From positions 1-64,000 of the forward strand of contig JADLFX010000044.1 in NCBI GenBank assembly GCA_020849665.1: DNA of 64,000 nt, in the 5' to 3' direction. Below the pieces are notes generated by a model. The model was not told the origin of the DNA and did not search any database. It saw only the letters and a program-made list of their open reading frames with translations. Shown piece by piece: positions 62,289 through 64,000 of this stretch (positions are counted from its first letter, which is position 1; each line of letters opens with the position of its first letter). Position numbers and translations under genes: made by a program. Source of the DNA: Planctomycetota bacterium. Lineage in GTDB: Bacteria; Planctomycetota; UBA1135; UBA2386.

Positions 62289-64000
62289 CTAGCCCTGCCG
62301 CGGCAGGTCGACGGCGAACACCGTGCGCCCGGGACGGGATTCGAGCAGGCCGATGCTTCCGCCATGCCCCTGGAGGATGACGCGGCAGTTGAAGAGGCCC
62401 AGCCCCATGCCCGCGCTCTTGGTGGTGAAGCGCGCCGCGAAGAGCTGATCCCTGGCCTCGGCGGGGATGCCCGGGCCATCGTCCTCCACCTCGAAGCGCA
62501 CCCACTCGCCGTGCGCTCGCGAGCGCAGCGTGACCGTGCCCTGGCTGCCGCACGCCTCGATCGAGTTGTTCACGAGGTTCACGAACACCCGCTGCATCTC
62601 GTCGCGGTCGGCGAGGACCCAGAGGCCGGCCGCGCCCGGCTCCACCTGCACGCGCACGCGTCCCAGCTCGGATTGGCCGGCGTAGAACTCCGCCGCGTGA
62701 CGCAGGAGCTCGTCGGCGGCGATCCGCGCGAGGCGCGCCGCGGGCGGCTGCGAGAGCTCGCGGAACGTCGAGGCGATCCTGGCCAGCGCCTCGGTCTGCT
62801 CGGTGACGATGCGGACCAGCCGCTCGGTGAGCTCCGCGACTCGCGGGTCCTTGGCCTGCAGCGCCCGCGCCAGCAGCTGCGCGCTCATCCGCATGGGGGT
62901 CAGCGGGTTCTTGATCTCGTGCGCCACGCGGCGCGCCATGTCCACCTGGGTGGCGTGGCGCTCGGCGTCGACCAGCTGATCGCGCTTGCGCGACAGGTCC
63001 TCGGCCATGTCGTTGAACGCCCGCGCGAGCTGGGCCAGCTCGTCGTCGCGGGGCGGCACTGCCACGCGCACCGAGAGGTCGCCGGCGGCCAGCCGCGCCG
63101 TCGCGGCGGCCAGGCCCTCCACCGGATCGAGCATGCGCCGGGACGAGAGCGCGAGGCTCACGATCAGGAGCACCGCCACCCCGGCGGCCGCGTAGAGGAG
63201 GTTGCGCACGAACTCGTCGCTGGTGGCGAAGAGCTCGCGCACCGGCGCGTGCACCCCCACGTGCCAGACCAGCGGCTCGACGCGCTCGACCCTGGCGAAG
63301 CCGCCCAGCCGCTCGACGCCGCCCGCGTCGGTGAAATGCGCGCTGGCCGCCGTGCCGACCCTGGCCGCCAGCTCGCTGCCCGCCAGGGTGCTGGCGTAGA
63401 GTTCGCGCTCGCTGTGCGCGAGCACCCGGCCCGTGCCGTCCACCAGGAACGCCTGGCCGGAGGGGTACGCCGCGCGGTCGCGCAGGAACCCGGCCGCCGC
63501 ATCGATCGCCTCGTGCACGCTCGGCCAGCGCAGCAGCACGAGCACGACGCCCTGTCCGCCCTCCTCGCCCTGGACGTCGTAGGCGAGGCCGAGCGCGTAG
63601 TCGGCCGGATCACGCGATTCACGCTCCGGCTCGGCGTGCACGAAGGGCGAGCGATGCCGGTCGATCCACGCGAGGCCGCGCCCCTCGCGGATCGCGCGGA
63701 ACCAGTCCATGCCCGCCACATCCGCCTCCTGCAGCCGGCGCCGGCGCGCCTGCTCCTCGCCCAGGTCGAGCCCCGGCCGGAACACGGCGTGCAGTACCCG
63801 GCCGTCGCGGTCGAGGGCCAGGACGAGCTCGATCTGCGCGGAGAATCCTGGCAGCTGGGCGACGCGCCGGGCGAACTCCTCGGCGGCGTCGCGCGGCGGC
63901 GGCCGGTTGCCGGCCTCGCGCAGCAGCGTCTTGGCGGCGAGATCCACCAGCTGCTGTGCGGTCTGCTTGAGCTGCTCGAGGCGGGCGCGGATCCGCTCGG
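62289..64000 (-). CDS. HAMP-domain sensor histidine kinase (NtrY-like), 5' end truncated by the window
   Basis: TM AAAGVAVLLIVSLALSSR; HAMP; H-box MARRVAHEIKNPLTPMRMSAQLL; N-box VNNSIEACG; DDGPGIP; GMGLGLFN. Frame stays open to the right edge (..IRARLEQLKQTAQQLVDLAAKTLL). Confidence 0.93.
   Translation of the reverse strand, partial: ERIRARLEQLKQTAQQLVDLAAKTLLREAGNRPPPRDAAEEFARRVAQLPGFSAQIELVLALDRDGRVLHAVFRPGLDLGEEQARRRRLQEADVAGMDWFRAIREGRGLAWIDRHRSPFVHAEPERESRDPADYALGLAYDVQGEEGGQGVVLVLLRWPSVHEAIDAAAGFLRDRAAYPSGQAFLVDGTGRVLAHSERELYASTLAGSELAARVGTAASAHFTDAGGVERLGGFARVERVEPLVWHVGVHAPVRELFATSDEFVRNLLYAAAGVAVLLIVSLALSSRRMLDPVEGLAAATARLAAGDLSVRVAVPPRDDELAQLARAFNDMAEDLSRKRDQLVDAERHATQVDMARRVAHEIKNPLTPMRMSAQLLARALQAKDPRVAELTERLVRIVTEQTEALARIASTFRELSQPPAARLARIAADELLRHAAEFYAGQSELGRVRVQVEPGAAGLWVLADRDEMQRVFVNLVNNSIEACGSQGTVTLRSRAHGEWVRFEVEDDGPGIPAEARDQLFAARFTTKSAGMGLGLFNCRVILQGHGGSIGLLESRPGRTVFAVDLPRQG

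Overview
High-GC chromosomal window whose gene content looks like a Planctomycetota-type bacterium: Ser/Thr kinase-FGE fusion, Tat-exported Gfo/Idh oxidoreductase, HEAT-repeat secreted protein, ECF sigma/anti-sigma pair, and many secreted proteins ending in one recurring C-terminal module. The lineage is an inference. Roughly 50 coding regions are supported. I saw no tRNA, rRNA, CRISPR array or transposase. Main observations: (1) a compact, overlapping histidine operon (hisG, hisC-HAD, hisB, hisH, hisF, hisA-hisIE, hisD) in which a HAD phosphatase-like domain fused to HisC would supply the otherwise missing histidinol-phosphate phosphatase, and HisA is fused to HisI-HisE; (2) a His-codon-rich reading frame followed by mutually exclusive hairpins just upstream of hisG, a possible attenuator, but cut by the window edge and with a strong alternative explanation; (3) a secreted TPR protein with an N-terminal alternating 10/12-residue repeat and a Trp/Tyr/Cys tract with a ~9-residue C-[YF]-x-W periodicity; (4) a shared C-terminal module on several otherwise unrelated secreted proteins; (5) a fused TIGR03546/TIGR03545-like protein; (6) a self-contained TetR-ABC-MFP-OMP efflux operon with a palindrome near its start; (7) a region at about 13.2-15.7 kb with frame-disrupted genes. 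All family calls come from reading translated motifs; no database search was run.
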